Below the pieces are notes generated by a model. It was given only the letters and a program-made list of their open reading frames with translations, was not told where the DNA came from and did not search any database. A DNA stretch of 64,000 nucleotides from an uncultured Lachnospiraceae bacterium (GTDB lineage Bacteria; Bacillota; Clostridia; Lachnospirales; Lachnospiraceae): the NCBI GenBank assembly GCA_951802115.1, contig CATOPL010000011.1:38507-102506 (forward strand), given 5' to 3'. Both the position numbers and the translations under genes were made by a program. This document shows positions 1-8,590 of this stretch, in pieces; position 1 is the stretch's first letter; every line of letters starts with the position of its first letter.

Positions 1-407
1 ATGTACAGATAAGCACGGCAGGAGAAAGCAGCACGGATACGGTCCTGAACATGCTTGAAGCCATGAAGGCGACCTGGCCATACAGTTCCGGTACCTCAAA
101 CCTCCCGAATATCCTGGGCGCAAACAATCCTGATCTGAAAAACAATTCATTTGCCGATTATATCAACCATGTTTCAACAGTACTGGCAAATGATTCCTAT
201 AACAATGCAGCAGCTTTAAAAACAAATGTGACTGTATTGAACGCTATTCAGGATTCCCGTGATTCCGTATCCGGAGTCAGCATGAACGAAGAAGCGTCCA
301 ACATGATGATGTTCCAGTCCGCTTACAATGCAGCATCCCGTCTTATGACTGCCCTTGACGAGGTATTAAACACACTGATCAGCAACACCGGTATCTGCGG
401 ACGTTAA
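1..407 (+). CDS. flgK: Flagellar hook-associated protein 1 FlgK, C-terminal part (5' end outside window)
   Basis: This is the last ~134 residues of FlgK, the first hook-filament junction protein, exported through the flagellar type III apparatus. The reading frame is open from base 3 and enters from the left edge, so the start is missing. The family hallmark is the C-terminal D0 helix: the residues NEEASNMMMFQSAYNAASR followed by a short tail match the usual C-terminal coiled-coil end shared by FlgK and flagellins. flgL begins 25 bp downstream with its own GGAGGT, and flgL, a DUF6470 gene, fliW and csrA follow in the same direction, as in Bacillus and Clostridia. The identification is firm; nothing can be said about the missing N-terminus. 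Confidence 0.93.
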   Translation, partial: VQISTAGESSTDTVLNMLEAMKATWPYSSGTSNLPNILGANNPDLKNNSFADYINHVSTVLANDSYNNAAALKTNVTVLNAIQDSRDSVSGVSMNEEASNMMMFQSAYNAASRLMTALDEVLNTLISNTGICGR

Positions 408-432
408 TCGATAAATTAATGGAGGTATAAAA

Positions 433-1530
433 GTGCGAGTAACAAATACGGCAATTACCAGAAATTACACCAATAAAATGAACAGCGTTCAGCAAAGACT
501 GAATAAAAGTATCAACAAGATCGGCGGCAAAGCATACGAGACCGCTGCTGAAAGTCCTCTTTCCTATTACACCGGGAAAGAGATCGACAATCAGTTCCAG
601 GAGGCGCTGTCCAAGTCCAGACTCCTTACCGATGTCAAATCCAGACTCTATCAGCAGGAAAAGGGCGCCTATGATATTCAGACCACTCTCTCTGCTGCCA
701 AAAATGATATTGTGCTGAAGTCCACCACTGCCACTACATCGGACACTGCCCTGGCAACGCTTCGGGAAGATCTGCTCCAGAAGGAGCACAATATAGTCAA
801 TGATCTGCTGACACAGTATCAGGGTTTTTATATTTATGGCGGCAACGACATTTCCACTCCGCCTTTCAATCTCAGTTCAGACGGTAAAACACTTACCTAC
901 AGCCATGTCTTTCCCGGAGAGACCAATGTGACAGAGTTTACAATGGAACTGAAAAATGGTAAGTTTGAATTAACATCCGGTAACGGTCAGGACCTGATTC
1001 GCGCAATGTCCGAACAGGGATATATGGACCTGGGTTACGGGGATATCCGCGACAGAAGCAGTCTTCTGGATACTTATACCGGCGGTATGAATATACTGAC
1101 TGGAATCACCTCTGAAGCCGTCAAAACCGGTGCTGTTTCAGAGGCAGATATTATGGAAGCATTGACAAATGGTCCTCTCGGACTGACTGCCAAAGCAATC
1201 ACTTCTCTGGATACCTATCTGAACTCCGGCAGCTCCGACCGTACGACACTGAACAAAGAGCTGGGCGATATTGTCGATCAGATGACCGTAAGCGAGCATA
1301 CGACAAGCACTGTCTATTCCGACCTTGGCAACAAATACAATCTTCTTGAAAAAATGGAGACCAAGTTAAAGGGTATTCAGGATTCTCTGACGGAACAATA
1401 CACAAATACGGTAGGTGTGGATCCATATACTGCCATTTATGAAATGTACAACAATCAATATTCATACAGCGCTGCACTTCAGGTTGGTTCCAATATTTTG
1501 GGATCTTCCCTGTTCGATTTTATGAGATAG
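433..1530 (+). CDS. flgL: Flagellar hook-filament junction protein FlgL
   Basis: FlgL is the second junction protein (HAP3) between hook and filament. The 365-residue product starts MRVTNTAITRNY, the typical FlgL N-terminal D0 helix, and shows the conserved heptad region around QQRLNKSINKI (residues ~18-28). The C-terminal helix ends SLFDFMR, as in other FlgL proteins. The start is GTG at 433, supported by GGAGGT at 421-426. It lies 25 bp after flgK, so the two are co-transcribed. Length is slightly above the usual ~300 residues, accounted for by the variable middle. No disruption is visible. Confidence 0.92.
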   Translation: MRVTNTAITRNYTNKMNSVQQRLNKSINKIGGKAYETAAESPLSYYTGKEIDNQFQEALSKSRLLTDVKSRLYQQEKGAYDIQTTLSAAKNDIVLKSTTATTSDTALATLREDLLQKEHNIVNDLLTQYQGFYIYGGNDISTPPFNLSSDGKTLTYSHVFPGETNVTEFTMELKNGKFELTSGNGQDLIRAMSEQGYMDLGYGDIRDRSSLLDTYTGGMNILTGITSEAVKTGAVSEADIMEALTNGPLGLTAKAITSLDTYLNSGSSDRTTLNKELGDIVDQMTVSEHTTSTVYSDLGNKYNLLEKMETKLKGIQDSLTEQYTNTVGVDPYTAIYEMYNNQYSYSAALQVGSNILGSSLFDFMR

Positions 1531-1564
1531 AAATTTTTTCTGTTTCCAGAAAGGAGGTTTTTTT

Positions 1565-2191
1565 ATGCAGCAGCTTATAAAAATCACTTCCGTACCCATG
1601 CGCACGGTACGATATACACAGAATGCACGTCTGGTCAGTTCTGATTCTGTGGATCTGGAAAGGAGAAAGGCACTTGCACGTCAGATGTCATTTCACCGCA
1701 GTGCAGGCAAAGGCAGTATGCCCATGAAAGACATTACAAAGATCAACCGGACATTTTCCAAGCGTACTGCAGCTGCACCTCAGGGACAGAATATATCCCA
1801 TCATCAGGCCGCATTCCATCAGACACAGTCCAAAGTCCCTCCGTCTTCTGCGCAGACCGCTCCTTCAACAGCGAATACGGCAGCGTCGGCAATGACGGCG
1901 GCACCGGATTTTACAACAACGAATACAGCCTATACAGAAGTGGCAGCAGCAATCACAGCAACGACAGTGTCAACAGGAAGCGGAACATCTGTGAATTTCG
2001 GTTCTTCCTATGCCGTGGAAAGAGGATCTTTGGAGATGAAAGTAGCAAAAGGAGATCTCACTTTCCTTCCGCCAATGGTGATGACCATTGTTACTCAATA
2101 CCCGGAACTGCATTTTGAGTATCTGGGAGATTTTAATTATGTTCCCCCACGTGATCCGCAGGTTGGTGGGAATCTGAATCTAGCCACATAG
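1565..2191 (+). CDS. DUF6470 family (YviE-like) flagellar-locus protein
   Basis: A 208-residue protein whose first residues (MQQLIKITSVPM) and position between flgL and fliW match the DUF6470/YviE family; the biochemical role of that family is not established. The middle (~residues 75-145) is low complexity, rich in Ala, Thr, Ser and Gln, and probably disordered. The C-terminal ~50 residues (beginning near KGDLTFLPPMVM) look ordered. The ribosome site AAAGGAGG sits just before the ATG at 1565. It is 34 bp from flgL and 15 bp from fliW, so it belongs to the same operon. The family call rests on the N-terminus and gene order. Confidence 0.7.
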   Translation: MQQLIKITSVPMRTVRYTQNARLVSSDSVDLERRKALARQMSFHRSAGKGSMPMKDITKINRTFSKRTAAAPQGQNISHHQAAFHQTQSKVPPSSAQTAPSTANTAASAMTAAPDFTTTNTAYTEVAAAITATTVSTGSGTSVNFGSSYAVERGSLEMKVAKGDLTFLPPMVMTIVTQYPELHFEYLGDFNYVPPRDPQVGGNLNLAT

Positions 2192-2206
2192 GAGCGTTTA
2201 TAAAAT

Positions 2207-2683
2207 ATGACTATCGAGACAGATTATGGTACAGTACATTACAACGAAGAAGATCTGATCATTTTTTCAGACGGATTGTTTGGTTTTCCGGATCTGAAAA
2301 GATATCTTCTTTTAAGACTTGATGAAGAAGCAGAAGACGACCTGATGCTCGTGTTATTGTCCGTAGACGAAGCAAAAATAGGATTTGTAGTTGTTAATCC
2401 GCTTTTTCTCTGTCCTGACTATTCTCCTACACTGACTCCTGAAGAGCTTGCCTGCCTGGGAGTAAAGGAAAGCGGAGAACTTGCTTTTTATGCGATCTGT
2501 GCTATGCACAGCAATTATTTGGATAATACGGTAAACCTAAAATGTCCTTTGGTAATTAATCCGGAAACCCATTGTGGAATCCAGGTGATTTTAGAAAATT
2601 CATCTTATGAATATCGTCATGAAATGCGTTCTTTCCTTGCAGAGAATGATTCTGTAATTACCGAGGACGGAGGAAATAACTGA
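2207..2683 (+). CDS. fliW: Flagellar assembly factor FliW
   Basis: FliW is a small beta-barrel protein. In Bacillus it binds free flagellin or, when flagellin has been exported, binds CsrA and relieves CsrA repression of hag translation. The 158-residue product has the family pattern: a start with a TDYG strand, the GLFGFPDL loop (residues ~27-34), the NPLFLCPDY segment (~64-72) and a C-terminal NLKCPLVINP strand. Its stop is 2 bp from the csrA start and its last codons contain the csrA ribosome binding site (GGAGGA), so the two are translationally linked. Together with the two flagellin genes at 26-28 kb it completes the FliW-CsrA-flagellin circuit. Confidence 0.95.
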   Translation: MTIETDYGTVHYNEEDLIIFSDGLFGFPDLKRYLLLRLDEEAEDDLMLVLLSVDEAKIGFVVVNPLFLCPDYSPTLTPEELACLGVKESGELAFYAICAMHSNYLDNTVNLKCPLVINPETHCGIQVILENSSYEYRHEMRSFLAENDSVITEDGGNN

Positions 2684-2685
2684 TC

Positions 2686-2958
2686 ATGCTGATACTTCGA
2701 CGAAAAAAAAATGAGAGTCTTTTGATTGGCAATAATATCCGGATCACAGTAGTTGAATGTGCAGGAGATGGGGTACGTCTTGCGATCGACGCTCCAAAAC
2801 AGATCTCTATTCTCAGAGAAGAACTGTCAGAAGCCGAACAAAGCAATAGAACTGCTCTTGCTCCCGGCGCCGATTCTGTACTTAAGCTTCAATCTATTCT
2901 AAAACACAAACATGATGCTGAAAAAGCTTCAGAAAATCAGATACCCAAAGTTGAATAA
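2686..2958 (+). CDS. csrA: Carbon storage regulator CsrA
   Basis: CsrA is a dimeric RNA-binding protein that represses translation by binding GGA motifs near start codons; in Gram-positive bacteria its main known target is flagellin mRNA. The product starts MLILRRKKNESLLIG and continues through the IRITVVE and GVRLAIDAP strands and the IREE-type helix (here ILREEL), all typical. At 90 residues it is ~15 longer than usual, with an extra polar C-terminal tail (after residue ~60) of unknown role. The GGAGGA site lies inside the end of fliW. Codons 6-9 contain nine consecutive A bases (2703-2711), a possible slippage site. The gene is followed by a strong inverted repeat at 2995-3053. Confidence 0.95.
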   Translation: MLILRRKKNESLLIGNNIRITVVECAGDGVRLAIDAPKQISILREELSEAEQSNRTALAPGADSVLKLQSILKHKHDAEKASENQIPKVE

Positions 2959-2994
2959 ATATTGGCTTTAATCAGCAAATTGGGAGTTGTTTAT

Positions 2995-3053
2995 AAAATA
3001 TACTCCTGTCTGTTCACCCAGTATTACTGAATAAACAGACAGGAGTATATTTT
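2995..3053. terminator. Bidirectional terminator between csrA and the convergent minus-strand genes
   Basis: A perfect 20-bp inverted repeat (arms 2995-3014 and 3034-3053) with a 19-nt loop. The arms begin with AAAA and end with TTTT, so a stem followed by a U-run forms on either strand. It lies 37 bp after the csrA stop and 40 bp beyond the stop of the minus-strand gene ending at 3093, between convergent operons, which fits a shared rho-independent terminator. Confidence 0.85.
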
Positions 3054-3092
3054 GTGACAGCTCCATTCTTATCGTCAATAAAATAACTGCTC

Positions 3093-4265
3093 TTATCTTC
3101 TCAAAGCTCTTCCCAACAGTCTTATTCCTCTGAGCAGCCAAAAAACCGGAAGCAACACCGGCACTTTTTCCAACAGCGGATAAATAGAAGCCATATAATG
3201 ATAATCCGGAAAAACCCATCCGAATTTTCTCTTCACACTCTCCCAACGCTCTTTTGCCTTTTCTTTTCTCTGACGCTTTTCTTCTTCTTTTTTTTCTTTT
3301 TCCAGCTCCTTATGTACCATTTTCCAAAGTTTCAGAGCCTGATCATCCGTCTCGTGGTTAATAATACCTCTGGTAAGCAAACGTTCTTCCAGAATATCAT
3401 ATGCAGACATATCCTCCGGCAATCCCTCATACCAGGTATCCTTTCTGTCTCCAAACCACATATAGGAAATCCTGAGAATCTTATCCGCCAGTACATCCAC
3501 CTCGAAATCCTTCAGCCTTCTGTGAACTGCATCCATGCGAATCCTGTCCCTCAAAGTTCTGTGAAAGATCTGTATTTCAATCACTTCCCTCATCGTCAGC
3601 TCATCCGTCACATAGCGATATGCCGCTGATGCCATACGATAGATAAACTCATCTTCCACAGACAGCGCCCGGATTCGCTTATAAGATTCTCTCCCGCAGG
3701 CATTCTCTATCAGACGATGCATACCCTTAACATATTTTGCCGTTCGGAAAGGCAACACATGGTACAAATCAACAGAAACTCCGGATACCTTTGTAAAACG
3801 CTCTCCCGGACCCTGGTGCATCTCATCGGTTTCATAGCCCAGATCGATCAGATATCCCCTTGCCAGTGAGTAACTCCCCTCATCCAGATAAATCCGGAGA
3901 GGGCTTGTATCCGCCGCCTCCGGAATCCGATAAAACTCACGAACCACCTCTGAAGTAAGTATTGTACATGAGATATTGCGCATATCCAGCCACATCAATA
4001 CTTCTTTTATCGATTCTTTATAGTTTTCGCCAAACATCAGAGACTCCTGATATTTGTCAAAAAAACGCTGCTGCCATTTTTCCGGCACAGACTCTCTGTA
4101 ACCGAGAATTCCCAGATAAACAATATTGGCAACTTTATGATAATCCGCTATGCGATACATTCTTTCCCAGTCAAGACGGTTATAGTTCACTCGCAGATCA
4201 TCCTGACGAATAATCGAAGATACAATTCCCACCAGGGAACGCCCATCAAACAGCAACTGATTCAT
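3093..4265 (-). CDS. Nucleotidyltransferase-fold (PF14907-like) protein, probably without catalytic residues
   Basis: A 390-residue protein with the overall layout of the uncharacterised nucleotidyltransferase family PF14907: an N-terminal helical region, a central strand region (SEVVREFYRIP, then PLRIYLDEGSYSLA and LIDLGYE) and a helical half. Family members normally carry a KG...R..DIDLLV type catalytic segment; here the equivalent stretch reads RIYLDE, so the paired acidic residues appear lost and catalysis is doubtful. Residues ~325-345 are a highly charged Lys/Glu helix encoded by a run containing eight A bases. The C-terminus (PVLLPVFWLLRGIRLLG) is hydrophobic. It is the last gene of the fliD-fliS-fliS-FlgN-like minus-strand group. 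Function is unknown. Confidence 0.5.
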   Translation of the reverse strand: MNQLLFDGRSLVGIVSSIIRQDDLRVNYNRLDWERMYRIADYHKVANIVYLGILGYRESVPEKWQQRFFDKYQESLMFGENYKESIKEVLMWLDMRNISCTILTSEVVREFYRIPEAADTSPLRIYLDEGSYSLARGYLIDLGYETDEMHQGPGERFTKVSGVSVDLYHVLPFRTAKYVKGMHRLIENACGRESYKRIRALSVEDEFIYRMASAAYRYVTDELTMREVIEIQIFHRTLRDRIRMDAVHRRLKDFEVDVLADKILRISYMWFGDRKDTWYEGLPEDMSAYDILEERLLTRGIINHETDDQALKLWKMVHKELEKEKKEEEKRQRKEKAKERWESVKRKFGWVFPDYHYMASIYPLLEKVPVLLPVFWLLRGIRLLGRALRR

Positions 4266-4282
4266 AGCTTTCCTGCATCCGT

Positions 4283-4696
4283 TTACCGGACCTCAGCTCC
4301 GTAAAATGAATCCTTTCCGGCCGCCCTTCGATTGAGTTTCTCATCAATCACACGCAGCCTGTCAATTACGGTCTGAGTTTTCCTCCTGATTTCATAGATT
4401 TTCTTCTCTTCCGGGCTTTCCCCGATACTCTCCTCCGGATCCGACTGAATCAAAGTACGTATTTTTTGAAGCGCTTTTCTGCTTATGCTGCACATCTGCC
4501 AGATTTCATGTGTGCATTCATCAAACTTTGCCATCTCATCTGCGCGCATCTGGAGAACCAGAGAAACTGATACCTCATCACCCCGCGCCATCGCATCCGA
4601 TAGTTCATTTGTCAGACGATCAATCTCTCTTATAAAGTTGTAACGCCTCTGAAAAAGAACCATGACCTTTCTCATGTCCAGTTCTGTTTCTGCCAT
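4283..4696 (-). CDS. FlgN/FliT-like flagellar export chaperone (tentative)
   Basis: A 137-residue, almost entirely helical, charged protein beginning MAETELDMRKVMVLFQRR. It has no enzyme motif. Size, predicted helical coiled-coil content and position directly downstream of the two fliS genes are those of small export chaperones (FlgN for FlgK/FlgL, FliT for FliD) that keep late substrates unfolded in the cytoplasm. Primary sequence in these families is poorly conserved, so the assignment rests largely on context. It starts 4 bp after the upstream fliS stop and ends 17 bp before the next gene, so it is part of one transcript. Confidence 0.45.
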   Translation of the reverse strand: MAETELDMRKVMVLFQRRYNFIREIDRLTNELSDAMARGDEVSVSLVLQMRADEMAKFDECTHEIWQMCSISRKALQKIRTLIQSDPEESIGESPEEKKIYEIRRKTQTVIDRLRVIDEKLNRRAAGKDSFYGAEVR

Positions 4697-4700
4697 ATCC

Positions 4701-5105
4701 CTATCCTCTTACCTCTCTCTGAGCAGGTATACGCATATCATTCACCTGCCTGCTTGCACCGTCAAAAGCCTCCCGCAGCTCAGACAGAATATGACGAATA
4801 CGTCCAATCTCCTCCTGCTTTCTCTCTCTTCCGGCCTTCACTACACTCAGGTCATAAATCAGATACTCATAAATCCGCTTCAGATCCCAGCTGATCTGAT
4901 ACTGCATATCAAGAATTTCTATCAAATAACGAACAATCTTCGAAACACGTTTCAGACAGTCATCATAATCATCATAATTTCCATCTATCAGAGACTGCTC
5001 CGCTCTTATAAGACGTTTAATCGTCTCATCAAATAAAAGCAGCAGGAGCTCTCCATTTGACATGGAATAAATACTTTTTTCTTTATATTTACTGTATCCG
5101 TTCAT
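4701..5105 (-). CDS. fliS: Flagellar export chaperone FliS (copy 1)
   Basis: FliS binds the disordered C-terminus of flagellin in the cytoplasm and delivers it to the export gate. The 134-residue product has the classic N-terminal YSKYKEKSIYSMSNGELLLLLFDETIKRLI (here split: tyrosine-rich start, then the P/GELLLLLFD helix) and the RIYEYLIYDLSVVKAGR helix at ~residues 80-96. It overlaps the upstream fliS copy by 4 bp (ATGA at 5102-5105), indicating translational coupling. The two copies are similar throughout, so they arose by tandem duplication. With two flagellins in the window, each copy may serve a different client; that is inference. Confidence 0.9.
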   Translation of the reverse strand: MNGYSKYKEKSIYSMSNGELLLLLFDETIKRLIRAEQSLIDGNYDDYDDCLKRVSKIVRYLIEILDMQYQISWDLKRIYEYLIYDLSVVKAGRERKQEEIGRIRHILSELREAFDGASRQVNDMRIPAQREVRG

Positions 5106-5497
5106 CTGATCCCTTCCTCAACGTTCTGCTCATCTACCTGTTTGCTGGCACCATCAAAACCTTCCCGCAATTCTGTAAGAATATGGAGGATACGTCCGAT
5201 TTCTTCCCGTTTACTCTCTTTTCCCGCTTTTATAACACTAAGATCATAAACGAGATATTCATAAATCCGTTTCAGATCGCCGCTGACTGAATAATTCATA
5301 TCCAAAATATCCTTCAAATAACGGACAATCCTCGAAACACGTCCCATACAGTCGTCAAATTCATCATAATTCTTATCTTCAAGCAGCTGTTCTGCGCTCG
5401 TAAGACGCGCGATGGCCTCATCATAAAGCAGCAGCAAAAGCTGCGGACCTGACATGGATTTAATATCTTCTTCACTGTATCTGGTTTGCTCGTTCAT
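5102..5497 (-). CDS. fliS: Flagellar export chaperone FliS (copy 2)
   Basis: A second FliS of 131 residues, with MSGPQLLLLLYDEAIARL near the N-terminus and RIYEYLVYDLSVIKAGK later, aligning without gaps to copy 1. The open frame extends to a TTG at 5530, but the ATG at 5497 is chosen because GAGGAAGGA lies 6-14 bases before it and the extra upstream residues are not FliS-like. It is the first of the pair to be transcribed and lies downstream of fliD with a palindromic repeat element in between (5530-5621). The C-terminal tail (DEQNVEEGIR) differs from copy 1, the region most likely to change client preference. Confidence 0.9.
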   Translation of the reverse strand: MNEQTRYSEEDIKSMSGPQLLLLLYDEAIARLTSAEQLLEDKNYDEFDDCMGRVSRIVRYLKDILDMNYSVSGDLKRIYEYLVYDLSVIKAGKESKREEIGRILHILTELREGFDGASKQVDEQNVEEGIR

Positions 5498-5529
5498 CTG
5501 GATTCCTTCCTCAAAAAATTTTTCTGTCA

Positions 5530-5621
5530 AAACGTGTTTGAAAATTATTTTCCGTCAGCTGAATGTTACGCTTGATGGGGCATTCAGCCAACAGGAATAA
5601 ATTTCCAAACACGCTTTCGTA
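5530..5621. repeat. Palindromic repeat element between fliD and fliS
   Basis: Outer arms AACGTGTTTGAAAATT (from 5530) and AATTTCCAAACACGCTT (to ~5621) are imperfect inverted repeats. Inner arms GCTGAATG and CATTCAGC pair exactly. The outer motif GTGTTTGAAAATT recurs elsewhere in the window (28876-28910 reversed, 35773-35798, 40222-40248, 48276-48300). It looks like a short non-coding palindromic (MITE or REP-like) element. As RNA it would fold into a long hairpin between fliD and fliS transcripts. Confidence 0.5.
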
Positions 5622-5675
5622 CTGTGTACACAGGCAAAGATGCATGTCACGACAGTTCCAACACATATTTCTTCA

Positions 5676-8390
5676 TCATCCTGAAATCTGAGAAAGATAA
5701 CTGGACTGACTGTTAAACTGGTTAATCATACTCTCCATATAAGTAAACTGCGAAATATAACGCTCCTGCTGCGTTTTAAGCGTCAGCTTGAGACGTTCAA
5801 GCGTCTCATTCATCGTCTTAAGCTGTGTGTAGATCTGATTATCATAAAGAGTCGTCGCTTTCTTTGACGTTCCGGCTATCTCAATCAACGCACCATAAGA
5901 CCCCTTTGAGCCATTGCTGGCATTTTTGGAAGAATAGCGGGTTGCATATGGAGTAAACGCCTCATCTACAACAGTCGCAAGACCTTTTGACACCTCTCCT
6001 CCGCCTGTAAATATATTAGATACCAGCTCCGGATCACTCTGCATTGCCTGTTTGAAAGCCGACTCATTAAATACCAGAGTACCGCCGTCCAGATAATCAT
6101 CTGAATAAGTGATTCCGATCTTTTCCAGATCAGCATAGCTGGCGCCGCTGCTCATCAATTTTGTAAAAATACCCTGCACATCCATACTCAATCCGCGCAT
6201 GGTAGAATCATTGTACAGAATTCCCTCTTTCGCCTTTGCTTCCCATTTTTCGATCTCATCTTCGCTCATTTCAGCCTTCTGGGCATCCGTCAGCACACCA
6301 TAGCTGCTGTCAGGACGGGTAGTAACCTGCTTATTGATCTCCTTCACCAGATTATTGAAAGATTCAACAAAGCTTTTCACTCTCTCTGTTGCCCCGTCTA
6401 CATCCGCCGCTGCACTGAAGGTAACCGCTGCGGAGGTATCTGCTTTCCATTCTTTATTCAATACAAGACTGTAGCCGTTTGTTGCATCACCCTCTACCCG
6501 GTAACCTTTATGATTCACCAGATTTCCGTCTGCGTCCTTATAAATCTCGCCTTTTACCGCATCTTCTTCGTCAATGTCTATATCATATTCTCCGGTAACG
6601 CTGTTGTAGGCCTTAAAAATACGTTCGTTGGTAGCGCCGTTGACCGAAAACCTTCCTTCTACCGGAACAGAATCTGTATACTCACCGCCAAATACACCGG
6701 ACACCGTAACGCTCATACCTTCCAGATCAAAAGTGTTCGAAGAACGATTCAGAATCACGTCCCCGTTGCCATAGCTGACGGAAATGATTGCGTCCTGGCC
6801 TTCGGTAAAGCTTCCGCCGCCGAAAAGCTTCTCCGCCAGATCAGAATCCAGACTGATGTCTCTGCCTTTTCCCGTCTCACTGGACACCAGCATAAATTTT
6901 CCGGTAGCATTCGAATAGGTCGCCTTTACGCCTGCGTCTGAAGCATTGATCTTTGACAAAATATCGCTGATACTGCTGTTAGCAGTAAGACCTTTAATTT
7001 CCACACCGTTAATCTTAAGATTCAAAGATCCGTCAGATGATGCATACTGTCCAAGATCACCAAGTCTGTCTTTCAGCGCCGACTGAGACAGCTTTCCGCT
7101 CAGATTAATCTTGCTGGATTCTCCGTCCGTAATCCCAAGATTGTTCAGGAGTTCTTTATCTCCTGATCTGATCGATACCGTACTGGAAGTGCCGGTAACG
7201 CTGTCAGATTTTGCGGAGAAAGAAAGCCCTTGATCCTTATCGGCGTTAACAGTCACTGCACCTTTTCCATATGCCAGATCCAAACGCTTCTGAAGATTGT
7301 TCTTCATAAGTTCCAGCTGCTCTTCCGCTGTCTTTCCGGCATAATCTTTTGCCTCATCCGCTGTGATCAGTTCGATCTCCTTCTGATTTCCGTCAAAGTT
7401 GAAAGTCAGCTTCTTACCGGTCAGATATGAAAGCGCTGTCTGTGTATTCAAAGCGCTGTCTGTAAAGGACACCGTCTGTCCGCTTCCAAACTCAGAAAGA
7501 GATAACCCCTTTGATTTTGAATCGTCATCTCCGTCAGGCGCCTTATATCCCAATGCCGTCAGTGCCGAAGAACTTTTTCTGATACCGATACTATTGGCAG
7601 AACCCGCAGTCTTCTCCTCGATTGTAATGCCTGTACCGTCCGCTTTGGCAACAAACTGAACTGCATCGGAAAGCGTGGTCTCGCCGACTTTCAGCTCCTG
7701 TTGTTCCAGAGATTCGTTCAGCTGGGATGCCAGCTTCCGATAAAACTCTTCCTCCGGCAGGCCGTCGGCGTTCGTATAATCGATCGTCCTGGTCACTTCT
7801 TTCCCGTCGACCATCTCTTTATATGTGCCTGAGAACTTAAACGTCGTCTCAAAACCAACGCTGCCGTCATCATTGTAATTACCGAAAACAAGCTGAGTTC
7901 CCTGCAGTTTGGAAGATGTCCATTCCGTGCCCAGATCCGTCAGGGTTGTCTGCAGCTTTCCGCCCAGCGCATCAGACTCCCGCATGGATGATGTAGCCAG
8001 CTGTCTGACAGATGTTATGGAGACATTGGCTGCCAGCTCTGAGGAACCTGTCGCTTTTACAAAACAGGTCGATTCATCCTTTCCATGAACGGTAATTACG
8101 CTTTTGGCAAAAATAGAGGAATCCACCAGACTCTTGCCGGATGAATAACTGAGATAGTCATCAGCCAGCCCCAGAATCTGATCTGTGATACTCTGATATG
8201 CTTCCTGCTTCCATCCCAGCTTTGTAATCTCCGCCTGCTGTGCGATGACTCTGTTATTCGCGTGCAGCGTCATTGCTTCGATGATGGAGTCACGGTCAAT
8301 ACCGGACACCATACCGCCAAAACCGCGCAGTGATGTATTTCCCAAACTGTTGGAACTTGATACACTGTTTGTACTTGATAAACTTGCCAT
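5676..8390 (-). CDS. fliD: Flagellar filament cap protein FliD
   Basis: FliD forms the cap at the filament tip that folds incoming flagellin. The 904-residue protein has the FliD N-terminal domain (residues ~24-125: GMVSGIDRDSIIEAM, the conserved opening), a flagellin hook IN-type segment near residues 455-520 (LNLKINGVEIKG, ISDILSKINAS) and the FliD C-terminal domain (~640-900, with ERVKSFVESFNNLV and the terminal QERYISQFTYMESMINQFNSQ helix). Usual FliD proteins are ~450-700 residues; the extra length lies in the middle, probably extra surface domains. RBS AAGGAGAG precedes the ATG at 8390. It heads the fliD-fliS-fliS-chaperone group. Confidence 0.93.
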   Translation of the reverse strand: MASLSSTNSVSSSNSLGNTSLRGFGGMVSGIDRDSIIEAMTLHANNRVIAQQAEITKLGWKQEAYQSITDQILGLADDYLSYSSGKSLVDSSIFAKSVITVHGKDESTCFVKATGSSELAANVSITSVRQLATSSMRESDALGGKLQTTLTDLGTEWTSSKLQGTQLVFGNYNDDGSVGFETTFKFSGTYKEMVDGKEVTRTIDYTNADGLPEEEFYRKLASQLNESLEQQELKVGETTLSDAVQFVAKADGTGITIEEKTAGSANSIGIRKSSSALTALGYKAPDGDDDSKSKGLSLSEFGSGQTVSFTDSALNTQTALSYLTGKKLTFNFDGNQKEIELITADEAKDYAGKTAEEQLELMKNNLQKRLDLAYGKGAVTVNADKDQGLSFSAKSDSVTGTSSTVSIRSGDKELLNNLGITDGESSKINLSGKLSQSALKDRLGDLGQYASSDGSLNLKINGVEIKGLTANSSISDILSKINASDAGVKATYSNATGKFMLVSSETGKGRDISLDSDLAEKLFGGGSFTEGQDAIISVSYGNGDVILNRSSNTFDLEGMSVTVSGVFGGEYTDSVPVEGRFSVNGATNERIFKAYNSVTGEYDIDIDEEDAVKGEIYKDADGNLVNHKGYRVEGDATNGYSLVLNKEWKADTSAAVTFSAAADVDGATERVKSFVESFNNLVKEINKQVTTRPDSSYGVLTDAQKAEMSEDEIEKWEAKAKEGILYNDSTMRGLSMDVQGIFTKLMSSGASYADLEKIGITYSDDYLDGGTLVFNESAFKQAMQSDPELVSNIFTGGGEVSKGLATVVDEAFTPYATRYSSKNASNGSKGSYGALIEIAGTSKKATTLYDNQIYTQLKTMNETLERLKLTLKTQQERYISQFTYMESMINQFNSQSSYLSQISG

Positions 8391-8506
8391 TATCTCTATT
8401 CTCTCCTTTCGCTTCCTGCGCAGGTCCCCATCCGCCTCTCCTGATCCATCATGGCTGATCTGTAACCGTACCTGCTGTCATGCTTTGAAAAAAATCATTT
8501 TTTATC

Positions 8507-8535
8507 TATACTTATTTATCGACGTGTTGTATAAT
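8507..8535 (+). promoter_or_regulatory. Possible sigma-A promoter for the parA-comFB pair
   Basis: A perfect TATAAT at 8530-8535 lies 55 bp before the parA TTG start, in the 200-bp AT-rich gap between the divergent fliD and parA genes. The matching -35 at 17-bp spacing (TATACT) is poor, so this is only a candidate. Confidence 0.35.
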
Positions 8536-8590
8536 AATCATAATACTTTGGAAAATCATTTTTACATTCTTTCACTTTGGAGGTACTGTC

